Part shown: positions 45,224 to 54,696 of the stretch, one piece after another
Layout: every line of letters begins with the position of its first letter
How positions within the stretch are numbered: the stretch's first letter is position 1
From: Streptomyces sp. DH41
GTDB lineage: Bacteria > Actinomycetota > Actinomycetes > Streptomycetales > Streptomycetaceae
NCBI RefSeq assembly: GCF_029813785.1
Contig: NZ_JARVKY010000010.1
Span: forward strand, 124,001 to 188,000
Reading direction: 5' to 3'
Length of the DNA stretch: 64,000 bases
Program-made: the position numbers and the translations under genes
Notes under the pieces: model-generated
Databases searched by the model: none
What the model saw: the letters and a program-made list of their open reading frames with translations, nothing else
What the model was told of the DNA's origin: nothing

Positions 45224-46222
45224 ATGGTGAACGCAACCACCGCCGACGCCACCCCCGGCACCGCCGCCGACCCCGGCCGCGTCGTCCTGCTCACCACCAG
45301 CCACCGCGTCGCCCCCGGCCTGCTGTCCTGGCCCGCCTGGCAGGCCCTGCGCACCGCCGACCGTGTGCTGTGCGCCGACGGGACGCACCCGCAGCTGCCG
45401 TATCTGCGCGAGGCGGGCATACGGGTCGACGAGACGGCCCCCACCGCCGAGGAACTGGTCGCCGCCTGCGCCGGCGGTCACACGGTGGTGGTCGTGGCGA
45501 CCGGTGAGGGCGACCCCGCCCTCACCGACGGACTGGCCCGCCTCGCCGGATCGGGCCGCCTGCGGATGCCGGACCTGGAGCTGCTCCCCGCCTCCTACGA
45601 CCTTCCGGGCGCGCGCCTGCTCGACCTCGTCCAGGTCATGGACCGCATCCGCGTCGAGTGCCCGTGGTCGTCGCAGCGCACCCACAAGGGCCTCGCGAAG
45701 TACGCCATCGAGGAGGCGTACGAACTCGTCGAGGCGATCGAGGACGGCGACCGCGACGAACTGCGCGAGGAGCTGGGCGACGTGCTCCTCCAGGTCGTCT
45801 TCCACGCCCGCATCGCCGAGGAGGACCCCGACGCGCCGTTCTCCGTCGACGACGTCGCCGGCACCATCGTCACCAAGCTGATCCACCGCCACCCGCACGT
45901 CTTCGGCGACGAGACGGCGTCCACCCCCGAGGAGGTCAGGGAGCACTGGCTGCGCACCAAGGCGGCCGAGAAGCAGCGCACCTCGGTCACCGAGGGCGTC
46001 CCCCTCGGCCAGCCCGGCCTCGCCCTCGCCGCCAAGCTCGCCTCCCGGGTGCGCACGGCCGGCCTCCCGGTCCCGCTCCCGTCGGGCGAGGGCATCGGCT
46101 ACGAGCTACTGGCCCTGGCGGCACGCGCCGAGGCCGAGGGCACGGACCCGGAGGCGGCACTGCGAGCGGCGGCACGGGCGTACCGGGACGCGATCAGGCA
46201 GACCGAGGGCGCCGGGGACTGA
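45224..46222 (+). CDS. mazG: nucleoside triphosphate pyrophosphohydrolase MazG
   Basis: 332 residues from ATG 45224 (in-frame GTG 45209 possible). The N-terminal 110 residues (RVVLLTTSHRVAPGLLSWPAWQALRTADRVLC) resemble the tetrapyrrole-methylase-like fold often fused to MazG. The MazG domain holds the metal motif KYAIEEAYELVEAIEDGDRDELREELGDVLLQVVFH (ExxE, ExxD) and ECPWSSQRTHKGL. It hydrolyses NTPs to NMP and PPi, removing aberrant nucleotides. TACGTT lies 8 bases before ATG and CTGTCG further upstream, so the mRNA may be leaderless. Confidence 0.94.
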   Translation: MVNATTADATPGTAADPGRVVLLTTSHRVAPGLLSWPAWQALRTADRVLCADGTHPQLPYLREAGIRVDETAPTAEELVAACAGGHTVVVVATGEGDPALTDGLARLAGSGRLRMPDLELLPASYDLPGARLLDLVQVMDRIRVECPWSSQRTHKGLAKYAIEEAYELVEAIEDGDRDELREELGDVLLQVVFHARIAEEDPDAPFSVDDVAGTIVTKLIHRHPHVFGDETASTPEEVREHWLRTKAAEKQRTSVTEGVPLGQPGLALAAKLASRVRTAGLPVPLPSGEGIGYELLALAARAEAEGTDPEAALRAAARAYRDAIRQTEGAGD

Positions 46223-46272
46223 GGACGCCGGGGGACTGAGGAGGCCTCCGGCTCCCCGGATACGGTCAAGGT

Positions 46273-47628
<1,356 letters not shown>

Positions 47629-47662
47629 CACGCGCTCATCTCTGTGATCTTCACGTGATCTG

Positions 47663-47705
47663 CGCGGCATGAACTTGTGACAAGCGATCATCTGCCTATA
47701 CGTTC
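47663..47705 (+). promoter_or_regulatory. probable rpfC promoter
   Basis: GAACTTGTGACAAG at about 47671-47684 gives a -35-like TTGTGA, and TATACG at 47697-47702 a -10-like element. They lie about 65-95 bases before the rpfC start. The surrounding TTCACGTGATC and GATCATC are AT-richer than the flanks. Confidence 0.4.
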
Positions 47706-47767
47706 ACGGATCAGCGTGGCCGAGCATCACCGCCACGCGGTCCCCGTTGTCTCCGAAAGGTCGTCGC

Positions 47768-48847
47768 ATGCTCTCCGGGAACGGTCGTCACCGTCGCCCC
47801 CGCCAGGCTCCCGCCCTGGTCGTCGCCGCCGGAGTGACCGGCTCCGCCATCGCGATCCCGCTCCTCGGCGCCACCGGCGCCCACGCGGCCGACGGGGCGA
47901 ACTGGGACCAGGTCGCGCAGTGCGAGACCGGCGGTGCCTGGAGCCAGAACAGCGGCAACGGGTACTACGGAGGCCTGCAGCTGTCCCAGGACGCCTGGGA
48001 GCAGTACGGCGGCCTGGAGTACGCGCCGAGCGCCGACCGGGCCAGCCGCTCCCAGCAGATAGACGTCGCCGAGAAGATGCACGCGGACCAGGGCATCGCC
48101 GCCTGGCCGACCTGCGGTCTGCTCGCGGGCCTGGGCAACGACGCGGGGTCCGTGGGCGGCGGCACGGGTTCGCCGGGTGACGGATCGTCGCAGGGCTCGG
48201 GCACCTCGGGCACCTCGGGGACGCCGGACACCTCCGGCTCGTCCGGTTCCTCCGGCTCGACCGGCTCGACCGGCTCGACCGGCTCATCCGGTTCGACGGA
48301 GTCGTCGGAACCCGCACCCGAGGAGTCCTCTTCATCCCCTTCGTCCCCTTCGTCGTCCGCCTCGCCCACCCCTGACTCCTCGTCGGGCAGCGAGAACGAT
48401 TCGACCAAGTCCGACACATCCACCGAATCCGACCCCGTGGAGAGCGCCGATCCGCAGGGCGTCGACAGTTCGCCCACGGCCTCTCCGGAGGTCGGTGAAC
48501 CGGACAAGTCCGGTCGGACCGACGGCTCTTCGGCACTCACCGACACCGGTGAGTCCGGCGAGGGACGGCACCGCGGCGGCAGCGCCGAAGAGGGTGCGGC
48601 GAGCGGCCGTACGGCCGAGTCGTCGGGGCGGCACGCCTCGCGCGGAGAGGGCCAGGCGCGAGAGGTCGTGGACGGCGCGTACACCGTGCGTTCCGGCGAC
48701 AGTCTCTGGGGTATCGCCGACTCCCTTGAGCTCGACGGCGGGTGGCGCTCGCTCTACACCGGCAACAAGGAGGTCGTCGGCGCCGACCCGGACCACATCC
48801 TGCCCGGTCAGACGCTCACGGTCGTGGGCGAATCGGGCGAAAAGTAG
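47768..48847 (+). CDS. rpfC: resuscitation-promoting factor RpfC-like muralytic protein with LysM
   Basis: 359 residues. A signal peptide (RPRQAPALVVAAGVTGSAIAI ... GAHA) precedes a transglycosylase-like Rpf domain: ANWDQVAQCETGGAWSQNSGNGYYGGLQLSQDAW, with the catalytic Glu in QCETGG. It ends with IAAWPTCG. A long Ser/Gly/Thr/Pro linker (about 150-280, GSTGS repeats) leads to a C-terminal LysM (YTVRSGDSLWGIADSLEL ... ILPGQTLTVVG). It cleaves peptidoglycan outside the cell to promote germination and growth. The name follows synteny with S. coelicolor, where rpfC and rpfA are neighbours. Confidence 0.93.
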   Translation: MLSGNGRHRRPRQAPALVVAAGVTGSAIAIPLLGATGAHAADGANWDQVAQCETGGAWSQNSGNGYYGGLQLSQDAWEQYGGLEYAPSADRASRSQQIDVAEKMHADQGIAAWPTCGLLAGLGNDAGSVGGGTGSPGDGSSQGSGTSGTSGTPDTSGSSGSSGSTGSTGSTGSSGSTESSEPAPEESSSSPSSPSSSASPTPDSSSGSENDSTKSDTSTESDPVESADPQGVDSSPTASPEVGEPDKSGRTDGSSALTDTGESGEGRHRGGSAEEGAASGRTAESSGRHASRGEGQAREVVDGAYTVRSGDSLWGIADSLELDGGWRSLYTGNKEVVGADPDHILPGQTLTVVGESGEK

Positions 48848-48982
48848 GGCCAGTTCGCGTCATAGTTAGAGACTGTATGTCCGTTTTGGATCACGTGAGA
48901 GATAGGTCTCAGAAGCCGTGATCGTCTTTGAAAAACCGCGGAGCGCGTGTCTACGGTCATGACCGCTCGCCATCGCGGGCCC

Positions 48983-49116
48983 CGGCTGCCGCAACGCCGA
49001 ATCCTGCCAGCGGCCGTCCGGGAACAGTCGTCGCGCAAGCGCCGAAGGCAGGAGCGGGGGACCCAAGGTAAGTGCCGCACCGGGCAGTTGAGCCGGAGCG
49101 GCTAGGGGTGGAGCCG
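48983..49116 (+). ncRNA. ydaO/yuaA-type cyclic di-AMP riboswitch in the rpfA leader
   Basis: Consensus blocks of the ydaO aptamer are present: GCCGAATCC (48996-49004), GGCAGGAGCGGGGGACCCA (49047-49065) and AGGGGTGGAGCC (49104-49115). CGGCT (48983-48987) closes with AGCCG (49112-49116) as P1, and CCTGCC (49003-49008) pairs with GGCAGG (49047-49052). S. coelicolor rpfA is known to be controlled by such an element, which turns expression off when c-di-AMP binds. Downstream, GGCCGG (49134-49139) pairs with CCGGCC (49149-49154) and may form part of the expression platform. Confidence 0.88.
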
Positions 49117-49199
49117 AGTTCCGCGAGGAACCCGGCCGGGCAACTCAACCGGCCCGAACCCGACAGCTCACCTCGCAGGCGTCGGTGAGGGGATCAACC

Positions 49200-49946
49200 A
49201 TGCTGTTTTCCGGCAAGGGCAAGCACCGCCGCCCGTCCAAGGCCACCCGTGTCATCGCCGTCGCCGGCGTCACCGGTGCCGCCGTCGCCGCCCCGCTGAT
49301 GGCGGCCGGCAACGCCTCCGCCGCCACCGCGTCCGAGTGGGACGCCGTCGCCCAGTGCGAGTCCGGCGGCAACTGGTCCATCAACACCGGCAACGGTTAC
49401 TACGGCGGTCTGCAGTTCTCCGCCTCCACCTGGGCCGGCTACGGCGGTACGCAGTACGCCTCCACCGCCGACCAGGCCAGCAAGGCGCAGCAGATCGAGA
49501 TCGCCGAGAAGGTGCTCGCGGGCCAGGGCAAGGGTGCCTGGCCGGTCTGCGGCACCGGCCTGTCGGGCGCCGCGTACACCGGCGGCGGCTCCGGCGAGAG
49601 CCAGGACGGCGGCTCCTCCGAGAGCTCCGGCAGCTCCGAGGGTTCCGGCAGCTCCGAGAGCTCGCAGAGCCAGAGCGGCGGCTCCACGGCCGAGCGTTCC
49701 ACCGAGCAGAAGGCCTCCCGTTCCGACGAGCGCCCGGCGGCCGAGAAGAAGACCGTCACCACCCCGACCGGCAAGAAGGTCGAGAAGGGCGACGGCGAGT
49801 ACAAGGTCGTCGAGGGCGACACCCTCAGCTCGATCGCCGAGGAGCACGACGTCGAGGGCGGCTGGGCGAAGGTGTTCAAGCTGAACGACGACATCGTCGA
49901 CGACGCCGACCTGATCTACCCGGGCCAGCAGCTGCACCTCAAGTAG
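49200..49946 (+). CDS. rpfA: resuscitation-promoting factor RpfA muralytic enzyme with LysM
   Basis: 248 residues. Signal peptide (GKHRRPSKATRVIAVAGVTG ... GNASA), Rpf lysozyme-like domain (SEWDAVAQCESGGNWSINTGNGYYGGLQFSASTW, catalytic Glu in QCESGG, ending KGAWPVCG). A Ser/Gly/Glu linker of about 90 residues follows, then a LysM (YKVVEGDTLSSIAEEHDVEGGW ... LIYPGQQLHLK). Close paralogue of the upstream gene, with the same domain order but a shorter linker. It is read from its own 350-base leader containing the riboswitch, and ends at a T-tailed terminator. Confidence 0.95.
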   Translation: MLFSGKGKHRRPSKATRVIAVAGVTGAAVAAPLMAAGNASAATASEWDAVAQCESGGNWSINTGNGYYGGLQFSASTWAGYGGTQYASTADQASKAQQIEIAEKVLAGQGKGAWPVCGTGLSGAAYTGGGSGESQDGGSSESSGSSEGSGSSESSQSQSGGSTAERSTEQKASRSDERPAAEKKTVTTPTGKKVEKGDGEYKVVEGDTLSSIAEEHDVEGGWAKVFKLNDDIVDDADLIYPGQQLHLK

Positions 49947-49964
49947 GCAGCGGCCCCCCCGACT

Positions 49965-50010
49965 CCCGTCCCGGTGCGTGTTCCCCCGTACGCACCGGGA
50001 CGGGATTTTT
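49965..50010 (+). terminator. intrinsic terminator of rpfA
   Basis: A perfect 15-bp stem (49965-49979 with 49990-50004) with a 10-base loop is followed by ATTTTT at 50005-50010. It is the most canonical rho-independent terminator in the window. Confidence 0.95.
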
Positions 50011-50028
50011 GCGCCCCGGCCCCTCCCG

Positions 50029-50070
50029 GTTTCCGGAAACGTCTTTGTTCCGTTCGGAAACAATTTACTC
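50029..50070 (+). promoter_or_regulatory. palindromes and promoter upstream of eno
   Basis: GTTTCCGGAAAC (50029-50040) is a perfect 12-base palindrome. GTTCCGTTCGGAAAC (50047-50061) is a second, split copy, immediately before AATTTACTC, which resembles a -10 region. Placement suggests an operator covering the eno promoter. Confidence 0.5.
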
Positions 50071-50203
50071 TCGGTTCTGTCCACCGGGTGGGCGATCGGC
50101 TGGCCGATCGCCCGGAGCCGGTTAGGCTCGGTCCCGCAGAGCCGCCGCGGTCCTGTGGGCCCGCGCGTCACACCTAAGCGTCACATTGAAGAAGGAGATG
50201 CTC

Positions 50204-51484
50204 GTGCCGTCCATCGACGTCGTCGTAGCCCGGGAAATCCTGGACTCCCGAGGCAACCCCACGGTCGAGGTCGAGGTCGGCCTCGACGACGGCAGCACGG
50301 GTCGTGCCGCCGTTCCGTCCGGCGCCTCCACCGGCGCCTTCGAGGCCGTCGAACTCCGTGACGGCGATGCGGGCCGTTACCTGGGCAAGGGCGTGGAGAA
50401 GGCCGTCCTCGCCGTCATCGAGCAGATCGGCCCGGAGCTCGTCGGCTACGACGCCACCGAGCAGCGCCTGATCGACCAGGCCATGTCCGACCTGGACGCC
50501 ACCGACAACAAGGGCTCGCTGGGCGCCAACGCCATCCTCGGCGTCTCGCTCGCCGTCGCCCACGCCGCCTCCGAGGCCAGCGACCTGCCGCTCTTCCGCT
50601 ACCTGGGCGGCCCCAACGCGCACCTGCTGCCGGTGCCGATGATGAACATCCTGAACGGCGGGTCGCACGCCGACTCGAACGTGGACATCCAGGAGTTCAT
50701 GATCGCCCCGATCGGCGCGGAGTCCTTCTCCGAGGCCCTGCGCTGGGGCGCCGAGGTCTACCACACCCTGAAGAAGGTCCTGAAGAGCAAGGGCCTGGCC
50801 ACCGGCCTCGGCGACGAGGGCGGCTTCGCCCCGAACCTCGGCTCGAACCGCGAGGCCCTCGACCTCATCCTCGAGGCGATCAAGGAGGCCGGCTACACCC
50901 CCGGCGAGCAGATCGCCCTCGCGCTCGACGTCGCCGCGTCCGAGTTCTACAAGGACGGCGTCTACACCTTCGAGGGCAAGGACCGCTCGGCCGCCGAGAT
51001 GACCGAGTACTACGCCGAGCTGGTCGAGGCGTACCCGCTGGTCTCCATCGAGGACCCGCTGTTCGAGGACGACTGGGACGGCTGGAAGGTGCTCACCGGC
51101 AAGCTCGGCGACAAGGTCCAGATCGTCGGCGACGACCTGTTCGTCACCAACCCGGAGCGCCTGGCCCGCGGCATCGAGGAGGACGCCGCCAACGCCCTGC
51201 TCGTCAAGGTGAACCAGATCGGTTCGCTGACCGAGACCCTGGACGCCGTGGAGCTGGCCCAGCGCAACGGCTTCAAGTGCATGATGTCCCACCGCTCCGG
51301 CGAGACCGAGGACGTCACCATCGCCGACCTGGCCGTCGCCACCAACTGCGGCCAGATCAAGACCGGCGCCCCGGCCCGCTCCGAGCGCGTCGCCAAGTAC
51401 AACCAGCTGCTGCGCATCGAGGAGATCCTCGACGACGCCGCGGTGTACGCCGGCCGCAGCGCGTTCCCCCGCTTCAAGGGCTGA
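50204..51484 (+). CDS. eno: enolase
   Basis: 426-residue enolase converting 2-phosphoglycerate to PEP. Marks are REILDSRGNPTVEVEV at the N-terminus, PVPMMNILNGGSHADSNVDIQEFMI, the Mg ligands in ALDVAASEFY, SIEDPLFEDDW and QIVGDDLFVT, the signature LLVKVNQIGSLTETLDAV, and the catalytic MMSHRSGETED. GTG 50204 lies 7 bases from AAGGAG; the in-frame ATG 50198 touches the Shine-Dalgarno and is less likely. It stands before the cell division gene, the conserved eno-ftsB-DUF501-ppx order. Confidence 0.98.
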   Translation: MPSIDVVVAREILDSRGNPTVEVEVGLDDGSTGRAAVPSGASTGAFEAVELRDGDAGRYLGKGVEKAVLAVIEQIGPELVGYDATEQRLIDQAMSDLDATDNKGSLGANAILGVSLAVAHAASEASDLPLFRYLGGPNAHLLPVPMMNILNGGSHADSNVDIQEFMIAPIGAESFSEALRWGAEVYHTLKKVLKSKGLATGLGDEGGFAPNLGSNREALDLILEAIKEAGYTPGEQIALALDVAASEFYKDGVYTFEGKDRSAAEMTEYYAELVEAYPLVSIEDPLFEDDWDGWKVLTGKLGDKVQIVGDDLFVTNPERLARGIEEDAANALLVKVNQIGSLTETLDAVELAQRNGFKCMMSHRSGETEDVTIADLAVATNCGQIKTGAPARSERVAKYNQLLRIEEILDDAAVYAGRSAFPRFKG

Positions 51485-51594
51485 GCAAGGGCTGAGCGCC
51501 GCACTCGTAGTAAGCGTCGTACGTACGTCCCCGTACTCGGTCCCGTACCGTGTGCGGGGACGTACGCACGTATGGACTGGAGGCGGGGACAGAC

Positions 51595-52077
51595 ATGGCG
51601 GTGAAGGACCGGGACCGTTTCTCCACCGCGACCAGGATCCGGATCATCGGGGAACAGACCGCGGCCCGGGTCTACCGCTCGCAGACCAAGCGCCAGGCCC
51701 GTCGTTCCCGGCTGACCGGCCGGGCCGCGCTGCTCGCGATGGTGCTCTGCTCGCTCGTCGTGGCGCTCGCCTACCCGATACGGCAGTACGTCGCCCAGCG
51801 CGCCGAGATCGCCGACCTCCAGCGGGAGCGGCAGGAGACCCGGGACCGGGTCGAGGACCTGCGCGACCTCAAGGCGCGCTGGCAGGACGACGCCTACGCC
51901 GAGCAGCAGATCCGGCTGCGGCTGCACTATGTGATGCCGGGGGAGACGGGGTTCGTCGTCGTCGACCCGGACGCGGCCGAGCAGGCCCGCGCCGAGGCCG
52001 GTGCCGCCGACCGGCCCTGGTACCGGAACGTCTGGGACGGGGTCGACAAGGCCGACGCCGCCGCCCACCGGCAGTGA
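51595..52077 (+). CDS. septum formation initiator, FtsB/DivIC-like
   Basis: 160 residues: basic N-terminal cytoplasmic part (RVYRSQTKRQARRSRLTGRA), one membrane span (ALLAMVLCSLVVALAYPIRQYV), then a coiled coil (RAEIADLQRERQETRDRVEDL). The DivIC-type LKARWQDDAYAEQQIRLRLHYVMPGETGF ends the conserved region, followed by a short acidic tail. It acts in the divisome with FtsL/FtsQ-type proteins during sporulation septation. GGAGGCGGGG precedes ATG 51595. The downstream gene starts 29 bases after its stop. Confidence 0.93.
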   Translation: MAVKDRDRFSTATRIRIIGEQTAARVYRSQTKRQARRSRLTGRAALLAMVLCSLVVALAYPIRQYVAQRAEIADLQRERQETRDRVEDLRDLKARWQDDAYAEQQIRLRLHYVMPGETGFVVVDPDAAEQARAEAGAADRPWYRNVWDGVDKADAAAHRQ

Positions 52078-52106
52078 CTCAACAGGAAGACCAGCAGAAG
52101 ACAGTC

Positions 52107-52655
52107 ATGCAGACTCCCCCGCCGACCACCCCGCGCACCGAGCCCACCGACGCGGACGTGGAGGCCTTCAAACAGCAGCTCGGGCGGCCTCCGCGCGGCC
52201 TGCGCGCCATCGCGCACCGTTGCCCGTGCGGGCAGCCGGACGTCGTGGAGACGGCACCGCGGCTGCCCGACGGCACGCCCTTCCCCACGCTGTACTACCT
52301 GACGTGCCCGAGGGCGGCCTCCGCGATCGGCACGCTGGAGGCGAACGGCGTGATGAAGGAGATGACCGAGCGGCTGGCCACCGACCCGGAGCTGGCCGCC
52401 GCCTACCGGGCGGCGCACGAGGACTACATCCGGCGCCGCGACGAGATCGAGGAGCTGACCGGCTTCCCGAGCGCGGGCGGCATGCCGGACCGGGTGAAGT
52501 GTCTGCACGTGCTGGTCGGCCACTCGCTGGCGGCCGGTCCCGGTGTCAACCCGCTGGGCGACGAGGCGATCGCGATGCTGCCGGAGTGGTGGCGCAAGGG
52601 GCCGTGCGTGACGGTCTGCGAGACGGAGAAGACCTGCGGGGAGGACGGCAAGTGA
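52107..52655 (+). CDS. DUF501 family protein
   Basis: 182 residues of the DUF501 family, present in almost all actinobacteria between the eno/ftsB and ppx genes. Conserved features are LGRPPRGLRAIAHRCPCGQPDVVETAPRL, FPTLYYLTCPRAASAIGTLE, and GGMPDRVKCLHVLVGHSLAAGPGVNPLGDEA. Paired Cys (CPCG, TCP, VKCLH) and His residues suggest a metal site, but no function is established. The stop overlaps the next start (GTGA). Confidence 0.93.
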   Translation: MQTPPPTTPRTEPTDADVEAFKQQLGRPPRGLRAIAHRCPCGQPDVVETAPRLPDGTPFPTLYYLTCPRAASAIGTLEANGVMKEMTERLATDPELAAAYRAAHEDYIRRRDEIEELTGFPSAGGMPDRVKCLHVLVGHSLAAGPGVNPLGDEAIAMLPEWWRKGPCVTVCETEKTCGEDGK

Positions 52656-53605
52656 CCCGTGTCGCCGCCATCGACTGCGGTACGAACTCCATCCGGCTCC
52701 TGGTCGCCGACGTCGACCCGGAGACGGGCGGGCTGACGGACCTGGACCGCCGCATGACCATCGTGCGGCTCGGCCAGGGCGTCGACCGCACCGGGCGGCT
52801 GGCGCCCGAGGCGCTGGAGCGGACCTTCGCCGCCTGCCGTGAGTACGCCGGGGTCATCGAGGAGCACGGCGCCGAGCGGCTGCGTTTCGTGGCGACCTCC
52901 GCCTCCCGGGACGCGGAGAACCGGGACGTGTTCGTGCGCGGGGTGCTGGACATCCTCGGCGTCGAGCCGGAGGTCATCTCCGGCGACCAGGAGGCCGAGT
53001 TCTCCTTCACCGGCGCCACGAGGGAACTGAGCGGACGGGACCACCTCGACAAGCCGTACCTGGTCGTCGACATCGGGGGCGGCTCGACGGAGTTCGTCGT
53101 CGGCGACGACCACGTGCGCGCCGCCCGTTCCGTGGACGTCGGCTGCGTCCGGATGACGGAGCGGCACCTGGTGCGCGACGGCGCCGTGACCGACCCGCCC
53201 ACCGCCGGGCAGGTCGCGGCGATGCGGGCCGACATCGAGGCGGCCCTGGACCTGGCCGAGCGGACGGTGCCCCTGCGCGAGGCGCGCACGCTGGTGGGGC
53301 TGGCCGGCTCGGTCACGACCGTCTCCGCGATCGCGCAGGAGCTGCCGGAGTACGACTCGGCCGCCATCCACCACTCCCGCGTCTCCCGAGACCGGGTCCG
53401 TGAGATCACCGAATGGCTGCTGCGCTCCACCCACGCCGAGCGCGCGGCGGTCCCCTCCATGCATCCGGGCCGTGTCGACGTGATCGGAGCGGGGGCACTC
53501 GTCCTGCTCTCGATCATGGAACGGACGGGCGCGGAGGAGGTCGTCGTGAGTGAACACGACATCCTTGACGGCATCGCCCACAGCTGCGCCGCCGAGGCGC
53601 GCTGA
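52652..53605 (+). CDS. Ppx/GppA family exopolyphosphatase/phosphatase
   Basis: 317 residues of the actin/Hsp70-fold Ppx/GppA family. VAAIDCGTNSIRLLVADV is the first phosphate loop, LRFVATSASRDAEN follows, and YLVVDIGGGSTEFVVGDD is the second phosphate motif. LVGLAGSVTTVSAIAQEL precedes the terminal EEVVVSEHDILDGIA. It hydrolyses polyphosphate or (p)ppGpp; the short form here matches actinobacterial Ppx1-type enzymes. GTG 52652 overlaps the DUF501 stop. Confidence 0.94.
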   Translation: MTRVAAIDCGTNSIRLLVADVDPETGGLTDLDRRMTIVRLGQGVDRTGRLAPEALERTFAACREYAGVIEEHGAERLRFVATSASRDAENRDVFVRGVLDILGVEPEVISGDQEAEFSFTGATRELSGRDHLDKPYLVVDIGGGSTEFVVGDDHVRAARSVDVGCVRMTERHLVRDGAVTDPPTAGQVAAMRADIEAALDLAERTVPLREARTLVGLAGSVTTVSAIAQELPEYDSAAIHHSRVSRDRVREITEWLLRSTHAERAAVPSMHPGRVDVIGAGALVLLSIMERTGAEEVVVSEHDILDGIAHSCAAEAR

Positions 53606-53642
53606 GCGGCACTGCCAGGCGATGCCGGCACCGGACGGGGCG

Positions 53643-53912
53643 TCACGGATTGCGGCAGACGTCCCGCCGGTCGCCCCCTTTGACGACGAGGGCGACGAGT
53701 TCGCCGTCGTTGATCCGGCAGGCGATCCGGTAGCTTCCGACCCGGAGCCGGTAGAGCCCGGACGGGCCGGTGAGCTTCTTGACGTCGGCGTCCTGGCGGT
53801 ACGGGTCGTCACCGAGTGCGGTCAGCGCGGTCAGGATGCGCATGGCGTCGGGTCGGCTGATGGCCCGTAGCTGCCGCTGCGCCGCAGTGGTGAACCGGAA
53901 GGCGTACTTCAC
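53643..53912 (-). CDS. RelE/ParE-family toxin
   Basis: 89-residue type II toxin: MKYAFRFTTAAQRQLRAISRPDAMRIL, then KKLTGPSGLYRLRVGSYRIACRI and LVALVVKGGDRRDVCR. The RVGSYRI core and basic C-terminus are those of RelE-type ribosome-dependent mRNA interferases. The start ATGA overlaps the antitoxin stop, so the antitoxin is translated first. It is convergent with ppx. Confidence 0.93.
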   Translation of the reverse strand: MKYAFRFTTAAQRQLRAISRPDAMRILTALTALGDDPYRQDADVKKLTGPSGLYRLRVGSYRIACRINDGELVALVVKGGDRRDVCRNP

Positions 53913-54181
53913 GCCGCCTCGCCGTCCTGCTCGGTGAACAGGTCCGCCAGCAGTTCCGCCATCGTCACGGTGGTGCCGCCCTCCGCCAGGACGGCTTCGG
54001 CCTCGCGCGCCAACATCACGTCGGCGGCTTCCTCCAGCGCTTCGAAGTCCGAGATCGGGACCACGGCTGCCACTGGTGCGCCGTTGCGCGTGATGACGGT
54101 CGGGACGCCTTCCTCGGCCCGGTTGATGTGATCGGCGAGGTGCGCGCGGGCTTCCCGTACGGTCACGGTGTTCTCAGTCAT
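53909..54181 (-). CDS. Phd/YefM-family antitoxin
   Basis: 90 residues from ATG 54181: MTENTVTVREARAHLADHIN is the DNA-binding N-terminus typical of Phd/YefM, followed by GVPTVITRNGAPVAAVVPISDFEALEEAAD. The C-terminal tail (TTVTMAELLADLFTEQDGE) would wrap the toxin. It normally autorepresses the operon. The toxin gene overlaps its stop by 4 bases. A GTG further upstream (54217) adds only unconserved residues. Confidence 0.94.
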   Translation of the reverse strand: MTENTVTVREARAHLADHINRAEEGVPTVITRNGAPVAAVVPISDFEALEEAADVMLAREAEAVLAEGGTTVTMAELLADLFTEQDGEAA

Positions 54182-54696
54182 GAACTCAGTGTACGCATCC
54201 GCGTGTACACGCCGCATCCGAAGGCGGAATCGCTTGCGTGCGCGCCCTTCTACGGCGTCGCGTGGCCATTGGCGCAGGGGTCCTCACCGTCGCGGTCTGA
54301 GCAGGACGGACGACGATTGAGCGGCTGCTGGGGCCCTTCGGGGCCCCACGGTGACATCCTGTCGGGAAACTTCGTGAAGTTCTTCACAAGGAATTGGGCC
54401 CGGTCGGACGAAGAGAGCGCGTCGGTTGACCCTTTTGGGGGTTCAACTGCCCTTTGAACGTGTTCAGGACGGTGTTCGGAAGGCCTCTCGGGCGGACGCT
54501 CCAGGAGGGTGGTCCACCGGCCTCGGAGGTGCGGAGGAGCAGCTCACGCGGCATTGACAACGGGGTGCGCCACACCCTGGTTCCTTGCTCCACCATGATC
54601 TCCGTCACGTGGGCGGCGGATGGTAGCACAGGCACCACCGAAGCTTGTGAAGGGGCGCACGAACCACCCCCCTCAGACGGGTGGATACTCGATGGC
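54182..54696. other. 515-base gene-free region upstream of ndh
   Basis: No coding frame is convincing. It contains a perfect 8-bp hairpin with a TTCG loop (TGGGGCCC 54329-54336 with GGGCCCCA 54341-54348), a Rex-type site at 54372-54389, and the inverted elements GTTGACCC/GGGTTCAAC and TGAACGTGTTCA downstream (about 54424-54470). The ndh transcript probably starts near the Rex site, leaving a leader of about 250 bases. Confidence 0.5.
54372..54389. promoter_or_regulatory. Rex operator (ROP) upstream of ndh
   Basis: TCGTGAAGTTCTTCACAA matches the Rex consensus TTGTGAA-N4-TTCACAA at 13 of 14 defined positions. Rex represses respiratory genes when NADH/NAD+ is low and is released by NADH. Control of an NADH dehydrogenase gene by Rex fits this logic. 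Confidence 0.78.
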
